Assembly: GCA_016271365.2 (NCBI GenBank)
Contig: CM057456.1
Span: 666,217,501 to 666,281,500, forward strand
Origin: Neoceratodus forsteri
Lineage: Eukaryota > Chordata > Ceratodontiformes > Ceratodontidae
Direction of reading: 5' to 3'
Length of the DNA stretch: 64,000 bases
Shown here: piece by piece, positions 33,175 through 44,001 of the stretch
Layout: each line of letters opens with the position of its first letter
Position numbering within the stretch: position 1 is the first letter of the stretch
Made by a program: the position numbers and the translations under genes
Notes under the pieces: generated by a model
Told to the model about the DNA's origin: nothing
Database searches by the model: none
The model's input: the letters and a program-made list of their open reading frames with translations, nothing else

Positions 33175-34109
33175 TGGGAGCACGACAATACGCTCCCGAC
33201 AATACGCTCCCTACATATTCGCTCCTGTCTGACTTACCCCCTGTCTAACTCGCTCCTACTCAAATTCACTCCCGCTCCCGTCTTTCAGACCAAATCAGCA
33301 AGTATCAGAAATGAGGCCTAGTAAAATAAAAGCACCAGGATTGGGGAGTAGTCATTAACAAACTTTAAACATGCATGTGGAACAAATAAGTTCCATTCAT
33401 AGTTTTTGATACAGGGTTTTCATTAGTTACTGAAATCTTACTTTTTGTATTCTCCTCCTGATTATTGACTGTTCAAAATGGAGTCTTTGGTAAAATATTT
33501 CACTATACCTTTAGCGTCTGTTTGCATTGGCTCCTTGATTTTTTTTTCATCACGTTAGAGTCTGATATAGTCACGACTGCGTCTAATTCTGGAATGTGCC
33601 TCTGGTACAAGGTACACAGAAGCATGACTTGGAGGGATGGTCTTTGATCACAGGTGGCACCTGTAGAGTTAATATGGACTTTAATGCTGGGTTAAACATG
33701 CTGATAAGTGCCTTTTTATTGTTTAGTTCTGACTATATCTTTTAAGCAGTTCACTCCTGTGTTTAAAGGAAGACTGCTGTTCCCTGTTGCATGTTATTAT
33801 GCTTGCAATATTCTGTATGCTGTGTTAACGTGGTGATGCGGGACCCTTCACAGAATTTGTCTACGCTGCTTATGCTATGCCTATTGAGGAATCCATAAGG
33901 TGTGTTCTTTCACTGCTGTATACTCTGTTCCACCTTCATGAGGAGTGACAAAATAACACTACATGCCTCCCAGAGTGGGCTATGGTCCTCTTCACACTGA
34001 AAGATGGGAGCGGGAGTGAATTTTAGTGGTTGCGAGTTAAACAGGGGGTGAGTCAGACAGGAGCGAGATGTCGGGAGTGAATATGTAGGGAGCGTATTGC
34101 CATGTACCC
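33175..34109. mobile_element. DNA transposon with ~110-bp inverted ends
   Basis: A 935-bp element. Left TIR about 33175-33292, right TIR about 34000-34109; shared blocks include CAATACGCTCCC, CTACATATTC, GCTCCTGTCTGACT and CCCCCTGT. Both TIRs are built of iterated CGCTCC or CACTCC hexamers. It is flanked by the perfect 8-bp duplication GTTGTGGA (33167-33174 and 34110-34117), extended to 8/9 if the next base is included. Duplications of 8-9 bp fit hAT, P or Merlin superfamilies; the GGG-type ends slightly favour Merlin over hAT. The ~700-bp interior has no transposase frame. Confidence 0.85.
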
Positions 34110-34296
34110 GTTGTGGACAGAACCACGCATTGAATACCGCACTGAACATATAGTGGGATTGTACTAGCGCAACAGGGTACAAAACACAGCAAGGCACATA
34201 TGTTGCATGCAGTTTTGTACCCTGTCATGCATGGATGGGGAGAAGCAGTGAAACAGAGGTCAAGACCTCTGTTGAGGAGGTGGTCTGCCAAGCTGC

Positions 34297-34400
34297 TACT
34301 GTGGCTCAGTGGGATGAGCTGCGGCAGTGCAGGGTCACTATGCATCTGTGGACCGGGGCTTGAATCTTGGTCCCAGAATTTTGAAAAACCACATTGTGCA
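34297..34400 (+). mobile_element. tRNA-derived SINE, head region
   Basis: Contains an A-box-like TGTGGCTCAGTGGGATGAGC and a B-box-like GGGGCTTGAATCTTGG with typical spacing, i.e. a tRNA-derived pol III promoter on the plus strand. The 3' limit is unclear; a T-rich stretch follows at 34407. Confidence 0.6.
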
Positions 34401-35063
34401 GTTTCTTTTTTTTTTCTCCCCTGGTGGTGTTTCTTCCCATCACTATGTTGATCCCCCCCCCCCCACCGAGTTGATTATATTAATAGGGAGGTCCAGGGGT
34501 GTGCAGAAAACAAAGAAACCACTTGTTTCTCTAGCCAAAATGGGTTTCAGCAGCTTGTCTCAGAAGCAGTAATGTATCTGCTGTATTTACAGCATAGTAC
34601 ATTGCTGAGCTGTTATGTCATATGACATAATAACCCCATGCCATCAGTTACACTGAGCCAAAATTTTATACATTCACTTAAGTGTGTCCCATTGTCAAAT
34701 AATAATTTAATTATTCTGACTATTGCATTGAAAGGTATAGCTATGTATGCTTTTGGAAATAACTTTAATGCTGCATTGGTGTTCTTTGGGCGAAGTGACT
34801 TGTTCCTCAGCAACATTTTTGGCTGAAATGCAGTGATCTTAAAAACTGTCTTGCCCACATATCCCTCATTAGCCCTTCCATTTTATACCAATATAATGTC
34901 CCAAAGCAACATGTAAACATTTTAAGTATATTATCTGCAGAGTCATTTTGATTTGTTATTATTTCCCTGTTGTGTATCTCTTCCCTTACTTCTGGTATTC
35001 GTGGAATAAAATTCCACAAGTCCCACTGGAATTGAACAGTTAATTCAATGTAACCCAACCATC

Positions 35064-35176
35064 TGAGTGAGTCAGCGGCATCAGAAGGAAAGACGCAAGC
35101 ATGAGTGAGTGTTGCTCTATGAATGCTCACTCCAGCTTGTGTCTTTCCTTCTGAAGCTGCCAACTCGCTCACTCTC
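35064..35176. repeat. Inverted repeat
   Basis: Arms GAGTGAGTCAGC..ATCAGAAGGAAAGACG and CTTTCCTTCTGAAGCTGCC..CGCTCACTC flank a ~20-bp loop. Confidence 0.7.
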
Positions 35177-35262
35177 CTCTTTCTACAGTCAGCAGCTTCC
35201 CTTGCAAAAACGACATAGCCTGTTGTTAAAAAATGGATGTACACACTTTTCCGACACAAGAC

Positions 35263-35505
35263 AGCTTATTTTAAACATCTGCCACCACATTCATTTGCAA
35301 CATTAACCCTGCTCGGTCATGCTACAGTAAAGGAAATGAAAATATTTAAGCCATCGGAGTCAGTGAAACTCATAGAATCAAGCAGATAACCTGAGGTTAA
35401 GAAACACAAATTGACATGTTTTTTGAAAGAACATAGCTTATTTTAACTATCTTTCACCACATTCATTGCCAGCATTAAGACTGCTTGGTCAAGCTACAGT
35501 ACAAC
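35263..35505. repeat. Tandem duplication, ~172-bp period
   Basis: AGCTTATTTTAA..CCACCACATTCATT..GCATTAA..CTG CT.GGTCA.GCTACAGTA occurs at 35263-35335 and again at 35435-35505. Confidence 0.75.
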
Positions 35506-36302
35506 TACAAAACTGAAAGTGCTGAAACCATAACACATGGTAAAAATAGCAGGATCAGCCAAATACAGTTTGAAATCACTTTTTTGTCTACACACTAAGG
35601 TAGGATCAACCAGATAAATATCACCTTTAACTTAAAACTTATTAGAGTTATGGCAGGATCATACCAGATCATCTACTGTAAATTTAATATGTTTTTGTGC
35701 AACCAGATCACCTACTCAAATCCAGAAACAAATGGTTTGATACCTTTTATTGGACAAACGTAGATGTTAACAGGTCCCTACTAGTCAAGCGGTCACTTTG
35801 TTTTATTAAAATTGCTAGTGTAAATGGCACTAAAATGTAAAGAAATATCACCCCATACAACTCAATGGAGCATGTACATGCAGCTTTTATCTTCTGACAT
35901 CACAATATGGGGCTGCATGTGCCAGTGTATGGGTATGGCTGGTGCCTAGGGAAGTGGTTTCGTTTTGTGCCAGGAGAAAATTATGAAGGAAATAACTTTT
36001 AAATAATGAAGAAATAATGGGCATAATCTGGAGGAATCATGTCTGGGCCACATAACTTAACAAATATGTTGAGGGGGTGGATACTATAAACTGCAGGAGC
36101 TGCTCTTTAAATACTTATTTGTGCAGACAAGGACTACTTTGACTCCTCTTCCACAATATGTGTGGCCATTTTATAAGATAGATAATCCACCACAGGGTGT
36201 GCTGTTGAGCTGTGATATCTGCACGCCTTGGGCAGTCAAATGCACTTGTCCTGCGACCTTATGCATCACACACACCAAGGTGTGCGGATGTCAGAGCGCA
36301 AC

Positions 36303-36352
36303 TGCACACCGTAGTGGGTCATCTATTACATATATATATATATATACACAAT
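36303..36352. repeat. Direct repeat, left copy
   Basis: GCACACCGTAGTGGGTCATC followed by TATTACA(TA)nCACA. A nearly identical copy is at about 38448-38500. Confidence 0.8.
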
Positions 36353-36366
36353 AGAGGTAAAAAAAA

Positions 36367-36703
36367 TCCATTTAATGCATTAATTAGGGTTGTTCCACAG
36401 CAACAAAAGTGAGGAAATTTGGTGGTAGGGTTGAAAGCCCCCCTAGCAACCCCCTGCCCACACCCCCAACTGGCATCGGGGTGCACATTGGGGTTGCCAG
36501 CCCTAACTCTCGCCCCATCAGATGTGTGAAGAAGCAGAGGTATAGGAGAATGGGGTGAAAGTTAGGACCAACAACCCCAATGTGCACCCCGATGCCAGTT
36601 GGGGTGTGGGCAGGGGGTTCTCGGAGGCTTTCAACCCTAACACCAAATTTCCTCACTTTTGTTGCTGTGGAACAACCATAGCTAATGCATTAAATAGAGT
36701 TTT
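36367..36703. mobile_element. Fold-back element (~340 bp)
   Basis: Two ~160-bp arms: left 36367-36527 (TTTAATGCATTAATTAGGG, GTTCCACAGCAACAAAAGTG, GGCATCGGGGTGCACATTGG) and right 36545-36703, its reverse complement with few differences. A short loop near 36530 separates them. Confidence 0.85.
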
Positions 36704-36799
36704 TACTTCTAATTTCCCTTCTTTTTCAGAAAGATAATGAGAAATAGTGAATGTAATGCGGCAGTGGGAGCTCGGGGCCCTCCCGCCATGTGATGGCTT

Positions 36800-37030
36800 G
36801 TCACATAGTAACATGGTGCCCGCAAATGAAAATGGTAATGCACATGGTGATGCAAAGTGAAACACAAAGAGAAACAGTACTGTAGACAGAAATGGTAAAA
36901 ATAAAACAAATGCAAGCGCAAATGATAACGCAAAGGGTAACGCACATGGTGGCGTAGACATGAATGGTAAGTGAAACGGGTACGAAACTGCAAATGGAAA
37001 CAGTAACAGTAACAGTAATGGAAGTGCACA
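36800..37030. repeat. Hexamer-based degenerate minisatellite
   Basis: A loose repeat of alternating GGTAAY, GCAAAT and GCACAT-like hexamers (12-bp super-unit), ending in a purer AACAGT array near 37003-37018. It generates Asn/Gly/Ala-rich and, on the other strand, hydrophobic Val/Cys/Ile-rich frames that have no other coding signal. Confidence 0.75.
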
Positions 37031-37099
37031 GGCTGTTTTTCCCCAAAAGCTGCATAGAGAAAGACAGTGAGTACAAAGAATGTATGCATAATAATGTTT

Positions 37100-38400
37100 T
37101 TCGGAGCAGAAAATGAGGAGTTGGAATACTAAATTGCCTATATCTCAGGAACCGTAGGACGTAGAAAAAAAATGTAAAAGTCATATGATTTATCACATTC
37201 CTGACTAGTTTTGTACAGCATTTTTCTGCTGAAAAGTCCTTATCTTGCACCTTTTCCGAGATACGGGCCCTGAAAGTTGTAGGGAACGCTGTAATGTTAT
37301 CCTATGGGAAAAAAAGAGAAGTTCGGAGCAACATAGCTTTGGCTCCCTGTAATATTTTATCACTAAATCATGGACAAGCACATCTGTGGGATGTTGGCTT
37401 TCTTCCATCCAAATCTCAGCCCAAAAGACCAAACCGTTATTTTGCAGAAGGGCGCCAAAGGATTCTTGTAATGCATCAGAAGCCATATGTTATCCTATGG
37501 GAAAAAGTGTCAACTTTGGAGTGCTGTAACTTTGCTGCCTTGTAATATTTTTTCACTAAAACACTGAATGACACATCTGTGAGACGTTGGTTGGGTTCCC
37601 TCCAAATTTCAGCCCAAAAGACCAAACTGTTCTTTTGCATCATGGTGCCAAAGAATTGCTGTCATTTTCCCACAGCCTGGAAAAGTACTGTTGAACTTTG
37701 CGAAAGCTTTCGCAAATTTATTCGACAGTGTTGTGCATGCGAAAGTACTTTGCGAAAGTACTTTTTCCAGATATTTGAAAAACATATTTCTGGGGTGTTT
37801 TGTCCCAAAATAAAGACATGCCTAGCATCCTCAGGGTCCGACTAGCTGAAAACAAAAATAATTAAGTTGCTAGAGGGTCCCAAATTTAAATAACAAGCAT
37901 TTTTCTGATGACCAGCTGAAAACATAATGGCAGATTTGCAACAGTAAAAGGGCCATTTGCGAAAGTAAAAACTGCATTTGCGACACTGTAGAACTTTTTG
38001 TTAACTTTTCCCATTGACTTATAATGGGAACTTGTTTTTTGAATAACTTTTGAACCGTTTAACAGTTTTTCATGAAATCTTCAAAAGGCACATCAGGGAC
38101 ACCAGCCACATGTTCCCTGAAGATTTCGGATTGATCGCGCAGACTGTACAACCTGTAGAGATGACCACAGTTCCAAAAAAGCATAAACGCACGTGCAGAT
38201 CAAACGTAATAATTCTGCAGCTATATATCCAAACAGTACACAAGTTGGCAGATCCCAAGATCTATGGCTCTTGATCATGTATTCCAAATTCCATGCAAAT
38301 CCATTGAATGGCTAAAAAGTTATTAACGTGCAAGATTTTAAGTTTAACATGTAAATGGCTCCTCAACCCTAACTATGGTAGCACTACTGTGCTACCATAA
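37100..38400 (+). repeat. Hairpin-ended interspersed repeat, copy 2
   Basis: Shares blocks with 1870-2282 (TTCCCATTGACTTATAATGG, TTCCATGCAAATCCATTGAA, AAAAGTTATTAACGTGCAA, AAGTTTAACAT). It ends in a perfect 11-bp stem-loop at 38374-38399 (TATGGTAGCAC TACT GTGCTACCATA) and is followed by (TA)n. It is longer than copy 1 and contains the internal duplication at 37286-37670. The class is unknown. Confidence 0.6.
37286..37670 (+). repeat. Two tandem ~200-bp units
   Basis: Unit 1 (37286-37485) and unit 2 (37487-37670) share GTTATCCTATGGGAAAAA, CCTTGTAATATTTT.TCACTAAA, GACACATCTGTG.GA.GTTGG and TCAGCCCAAAAGACCAAAC. A related GTTATCCTATGGGA is found at 12460 inside the hAT-like element. Confidence 0.85.
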
Positions 38401-38505
38401 TACATATATATATCTATATATATATAGATATATATATATATATATTGCACACCCTGTAGTGGATCATCTATTACATATATATATATATATACACACACAC
38501 AGACA
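38400..38505. repeat. (TA)n microsatellite with direct repeat, right copy
   Basis: (TA)n with TATCTATA/TATAGATA inversions at 38400-38446, then GCACACCCTGTAGTGGATC and TATTACA(TA)n(CA)n at 38448-38505, the right-hand copy of the direct repeat at 36303. Confidence 0.9.
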
Positions 38506-40183
38506 CACATTCATTTTCTTCAAATAAATCCATATGCTGTATATACTTACTGGTGAGTGAGCACCTTCATCACTTTTCAGTTGCCCACTTCTTGAAATGT
38601 GGAACCATCACAAAAAATGCCCATGTTAGCAATGTGAGTGGAGGCGTACTGTAGCAATTTCTCACAAACAACTTCTGATATAATTGTCTTACTAATGCAT
38701 GGTACTACTGTCTAGATGTCAGGAGCTAAACATGAAGACTTTTTTATCTTTTTGTTTTGTCTAACATTTGGCGTAGGTTATGGTCCTAAAATTAGAGTAT
38801 TTTGCATTGGGTCACATTTAGAGATTTCAACATTTAAATTAGGTTTCCTAATTTATGTCTCTTTGTATAGCAGCCTTAATGTAGTTTCAGTTATTGATTT
38901 ATTTTTTAATAAAGGTGTAAAACCAGAGGACATACACAATCATTTTCACAGGTGAGCCTGCCACAAGTACAACTACAAGGGGCACATACAAGAAGCAAGT
39001 AAAACATTCCAATTACATCCAGTATCTCTTCAGTAAAATTTTAATGTGAGAAATATAATCTTAATAAACCCTAATGTAGATTTTTGAAATAAATATGTTT
39101 ACTGCCCCTTTCAGAACATCACAGCTCACATGGGGTGGAGGTGGAGGTGCAAAATGAGGACAGGGTGGAGCAGAGTAGTTTAGATGCCATGTTTGGAGCA
39201 ATACATATTCCAAGTGCATTGACTCCTGCAGATCTGTCACAGTACATATTAGTTCAACAGCTGTTAGAAGGTGAAAGCAGGGCCTGCACCAGCTAACATG
39301 TCAGTCTGCGACTACCAGAGGCATCGTATAGCATGTTGCCAGTTGCATGCTGCTTGTCCATTCAGCACTGCCATGAGCAACAGGCATGATGCCTGGAAGT
39401 CCCCACTCCCCCTTACCTGAGGGCCCACTTCCTGAGCCACTGGTCCTTAACCATTGTTCCAGTACTCTGTCCCTCTCTGGTAGTCCAGGGCTAGCCCACC
39501 TTAATCCTAGTCCAAAGCAACTCACTGGCATCCAGAGGAACCTCCTCCCTATCCCTTTTCCTCAATGGCCAATCTGTTGCATAGCAGGTCCATGGATCAT
39601 CTTCTTCCACTTCCTCCACAGTCACCTTCACTTAAAGTCAAAGAGTTGTGACTCCTGTTCAGCCTGACAGTTACAGTTCTAAATGCAGGGGGATGTCATG
39701 CATCTCTGTGACTGGTCTGTAAGGGTCTGCTCTGAGCAGGAACTTGTGTGCTATTTACATGTTAGCTCCGGCCCCCTTCCTCACTAGGTCTTAATCTCCT
39801 TTGCAATCATTCACAGAAGCCTCACAGCTCACAAACAGGTTGCAAAGCCACCAGTGTCACTAAGTGATCACTGTCTGCAAACACTAAGTGGCACACCCTT
39901 AGCAAATCAGAAAAGATCTAGTGGGTGCTCTACAACAGGGCATATGCTGTGCCCTGGATGGTGTCCCTTGTAGTACAGAGTTACCCCCATAAGACCAATA
40001 TGTGCATTTTGTTTGGGGCACTGGCTGCCAGCTGTTATGTCCCCTCTTGTGCTCTGGAAATCAACAAAGGCTGCAGCCACTGCTGAATACAGTCACACAT
40101 GTTTATTGTTTTTCTGAGTACTGGATATTAAAAAACTGCAAGGTTAGATATTCAAAATATTGGGTTATGCAATCTGATCTCTA
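38506..40183. other. No recognisable feature
   Basis: No LINE, SINE or inverted repeat recognised. The frame at 39386-39667 is proline/leucine-rich without family resemblance, so I do not call it a gene. Confidence 0.4.
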
Positions 40184-40503
40184 ATAAATTATAATATACG
40201 GGGCGTGGTTTAGCCACCGACAAGATGGCAGCTTAATTCATGAGCTCTCTCCTGGCCAAAGACCATCCAAACTTAGATGCCGCAATCTCGTGGGGTTACT
40301 ACCCCATTACTACAGGTTAATGCACAGGTGATGACCTGCTTACTGAGTGGTGCACTCTTAAATGGATTTCATCAAGATTTGTGTCTCATTGCAGCGTCAT
40401 TATCCATGGTACCATTAGCCAAGTTAGGTCACACAGGCCCCACACTTTATAACAGCCCCTGCCTACAACATAGTCAGTGGCCTCGGTTCTACGGGTGTCT
40501 GGA

Positions 40504-41510
40504 TGACTCAGGAACTTATACCCTTCTACCCCCTTGCAAGTATGGATCCCCAGATGGCAGCTCCATCTCCAAGCTTGGTGAGTCCTTGTGTCACTCCGAA
40601 AGCATCCATGGGAGAATCTTTGCAATACATAACTAAGATGCTGGGAGCCTTTTTCTTGTGGGTGGATGATATCAGCTTCTCCCTGTTGGGTACTGTTACA
40701 GAAGTCAGACAACTCCTAGACTAGATGAATGTCACCATGCAGTGGGTGGAGACCTGTAAAATGCAGCAAGCACAAAACTGGCAGTGCCTCCACCAACATG
40801 AGGAATGCCTCACAGCTCTTTAAGACAGAGCCGAAGATCAAGAAAACAGAAGCCGCCACAATAACTGGTGGATCATCAGGCTCCCTGAGGGGGCTGAGGG
40901 GCAATTGATGGAGAAGTTTCTTAATGACAATCTCCCTTATATGCTGGAGGAATGTTGGAGGGGCCCAGTAGATGTAGAAAGGGCTCATCAGGTCTCCATT
41001 CACCCTAATAGATCTGCCGACACTACCAGACCAGTGGTGGCCTACCTACTCATATACTCAACCAAGGAAAGGATTCTTTGTGCTGCCAGGGACATTGGGG
41101 AGATCAGATGGCAGGGTGCTCAGATCTCTCTATTCTGGGACTTTGCCCAAGAGACTGCAGTGAGGAGGAGAGCCTTTGGCCCTCTCAAATGCTTTCTGTA
41201 TCAGCATGACTTTTGTTTCAAGTTTAAAAATCTTACCAAGCTCTGTGTTTGTAAAGAGGGGCACGAAATAACTGCAGATCATCCCGCTCAGCTAGAGTGC
41301 TGGATTGCCAAATTCTGGCCAGGCCTGCACATCCCATCTACAAATCCCAGGAGGCTGTGGGAACCCTCCCAGGCAGTGCCTTCCAGTAAGAACAATTCTC
41401 TCGCTGGCACTCCAAGGGACCCCTTATCTGCTGGACTGGTCCCTTATCAACTAAGTCCCCATCAAGTAATGCCCTTCCTTCAGCTTCTCCTGCCCTGGTT
41501 TCTGCAGTGA
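40504..41510 (+). pseudogene. L1 ORF1 (RNA-binding chaperone), broken
   Basis: The conceptual product follows L1 ORF1p. A short helical segment (ITKMLGAFF..VTEVRQLLD) is followed by RAEDQENRSRHNNW and RLPEGAEGQLMEKFLNDNL (RVEDLENRSRRNN..GLPEGAEG-like) and then the RRM and C-terminal domain (VERAHQVSIHPN, RPVVAYLLIY, RWQGAQISLFWDF and RRRAFGPLK). The last 201 codons are open at 40905-41510. In the family this protein trimerises through the coiled coil and coats the L1 RNA. In-frame stops near 40723 and 40822 and at least one frameshift break it. Confidence 0.85.
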
Positions 41511-41740
41511 GACTGGCATCTCAGTCTAATTTGCCCTCCTCCCTCCCTCCTTCAATGCTCTAACAGCTCATTCACTAAGTCTAGACAATGAACTAGGAGT
41601 GGGCCTCAACACTCACCCAGCAAACACTCCATGGTGCCTCCTGCAAAAATTTATAGAGATCTTCCCCTGCCATGGATCCAATACACTCAGAGCTGCCTGA
41701 TTCCCAGGAGATGGATACTGCACAACCGGTAGACTGGGCT

Positions 41741-41963
41741 GACTTTTTTATTTTTTTTATTTTAGTCTTTGGTAACCGGGTAAGGCCCACTAGGCACAAG
41801 TGCCTGTTTCCAGGTCGACCTGGGAGCACTGGGCGGTTAAGTGACTTGCTCAGAGACACACAGTATGCAAGTGGAGTTTGTGAAAATCAAACTCAGGTCT
41901 GGTCTGCTGGATGTATCAAGCTCATTCACACCTCATTCCTCTGACCTCTAGGCTATACTACCA
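41741..41963 (-). mobile_element. tRNA-derived SINE with CORE/MIR-like body
   Basis: On the minus strand the head is at the right end (GGTAGTATAGCCTAGAGGTC, A-box-like; CTGAGTTTGATTTTCAC, B-box-like). The body contains the inverse of GGTTAAGTGACTTGCTCAGA, similar from memory to the MIR/CORE-SINE core. The 3' end at the left is A-rich (TTTTTTATTTTTTTTATTTTAG on plus). The tail segment GGGTAAG.CCCACT..CAGG shares sequence with the SINE at 59445-59880. It sits in the L1 between ORF1 and ORF2. Confidence 0.75.
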
Positions 41964-43089
41964 GACTTTCCTGATGCCTCCCTCATTGAGACAGTGGACA
42001 CTGTTTCCCCCATGAGACCTGGGCTGATCAGTTATGCTGCTGTGGCAGCGAAAGTGGCTATGGACTCTGGTGATACTCCTTGGGTTCTACCCGGGCAGGC
42101 CGAAGGACTGATTACATGAACTATACCACTTCTATCTCCAGTTAATCTCTATACAATTTTTATTAATGTATGATGGGGCACCACCATAGCTATAACCCCT
42201 CTCTTCCTCCTCTTTCTACCTCTTGATGGTATCCATGAGGGTCTGAGAGGTGTGGCAAGCATCTTAGTCCTTTTTCATTATATGCCTGACTGGCCTGCCC
42301 TCCCGGACCCCTTGCCCCCAGTCTGCAGACTGCTTTACCTCATTAAGTCCCTTTGCTCAAGATCCATATCACCCAGCCCTGGTGTTAGCTGGTTCCCCCC
42401 TTCTTTCTAACTAGCCTTGATGGTAGTCAGCGGCACATAGTTCGCATAGCTATGACTATGCCTTGCTCTATACTTGAATACAGGGCCCATTGCTTCAGTG
42501 ATACTGTGCTTTAACTAGTGGGTGGGCATGCTCACCTCCCTCCTTTAACCCATAACTCTTCCCACCTCCCCACCCTCCCCTTCCTTCCACACCCTCCTCA
42601 TGGTCGGGGTGCCCAACCTGGTTGTCCTCCCAGCTCAGGATGACTCCATTTGGTTGGACACCCACATTACACCTCTATACTGAGTGTTGGAGATAGCATA
42701 ACTGTAGGGTAGCTTACTATCCGCATTTGCTTTGACCTCATCCCTCATAGTGTGTTTATGCTGTTGTGTTTTCATTAACACTTTTTTGTTGACTGTTGGG
42801 CTAGTTAGCCTGTAATTTTCTTCACATTTGTATTCTAACCTCCCTCTCTGCTTCTTGTTCTTCTTTGCAGCCTCCAATTTTCAGGAACAATGTATCTCAG
42901 ACCTTGAGTAATGCTTACACCCCCTTCATTCTTAGGCTATGTATTTGCAGTTCTGGTTTGCTGAGGGTGCCTCACTACCCTTGGGGTTTTTGCACACTTG
43001 TCCTCCCTTCTCTTGGGCTCACAGCAAGTACTCCTTTTTACTTATTGGGAGGGATCATGACATTGGATACCCCTACATCTCATGGCTAT

Positions 43090-44000
43090 TGATGGATATC
43101 CTGGAATGTTAAGGGGCTTAACCATCCAATCAAACACACAAAAGTTCTTCAGCATTTATGGTCCCTACATGTCAATGTTGCACTCCTACTAGAAACACAC
43201 CTTTTATCCAGGGCAACAGCATGGTTGAAGAAGTCCTGGGTGGGTGAGGTCCTAGCTAGCTCATCCACAACTAAATCCAAAGGAGTGGCTATTCTTCTCT
43301 GACGTGCTTCCCCCTGGAAGGTAGAAGGCATCAGGAAGGATACCCATGGCAGGTGGTTGGTGGCTAGACTATCTTCCCCAGAGGGTCCCATGTTGTTGAG
43401 CAATGTCTATGCCCCATGCCAAACATGTGGACTTTTTCCCGGTGGTCAGTCAAGCCCTGTCGGCACTACAGCCAGACGGTCCACCCATTCCAATTGTGAT
43501 GGGGGGATTTCAATATGGTAAATTATATTTTTCATGACAAGTCCTACTCCACCCCACATGCCACCCCCAAAGTCAGACAATCTCTTTAGGACCTGATGGA
43601 GGAATGGGCTCTCACTGATGTTTAGCGAAGAGATCATCTCACCAGTTAGGATTACGCATTTAACTCAACGCCACATCAGTCACATAGTCGCATAGATTTT
43701 TGGCTGGCTAATGAAGTGGCGGCCCTGGGCATATCTGACTCTGGCATTGGCTTGATTTTGATCTCTGACCACTCACCCATCCAGCTCACTTACACCCTCC
43801 TGGCCACCATCACGCTGGTGTCCGATGGCGATGTAATCCCCTCCTTTTCAAAGACCCTGACTTCCGCTCCATGTTATTCCAGGCCACCAGAGACTATTTT
43901 TCCCTCAACTCAGACTGCGAAGTCTCCCATGGCATGGTCTGGGAGACCATTAAAGTGGTCAATCAAGGTCACATTATTGCCTTCTCTGCAGCCTGGGATA
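43090..44000 (+). pseudogene. L1 ORF2 endonuclease domain, broken
   Basis: The conceptual product begins LWISWNVKGLNHPIKHTKVL and continues LLLETHL (catalytic ETH), SSTTKSKGVAILL, SNVYAPC, then SHRIDFWLANE and the SDHSPIQLTY box (43740-43790), all landmarks of the L1 apurinic-like endonuclease. Reading frames change several times. The sequence ends with FSAAWD at the CR1 insertion point. Confidence 0.85.
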
Positions 44001-44001
44001 A

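Larger units (their letters stand above)
34570..36300. other. Mostly unassigned; small repeats only
   Basis: Apart from an inverted repeat at 35064-35176 and a tandem duplication at 35263-35505, I recognise nothing. Frames on both strands lack family resemblance. Confidence 0.4.

Noticed and set aside
36653..37250. Hydrophobic, membrane-protein-like minus-strand frames
   Set aside because: They are the antisense of the hexamer minisatellite; the Val/Cys/Ile runs follow from the repeat and have no start, domain or family support.
36303..38505. LTR retrotransposon with short LTRs
   Set aside because: The direct repeats are only ~50 bp and half microsatellite; there is no TG..CA end, primer-binding site or gag-pol coding between them.
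39386..39667. Pro/Leu-rich 93-codon frame as a host exon
   Set aside because: No splice sites in register, no recognisable domain, and an equally long frame on the opposite strand.
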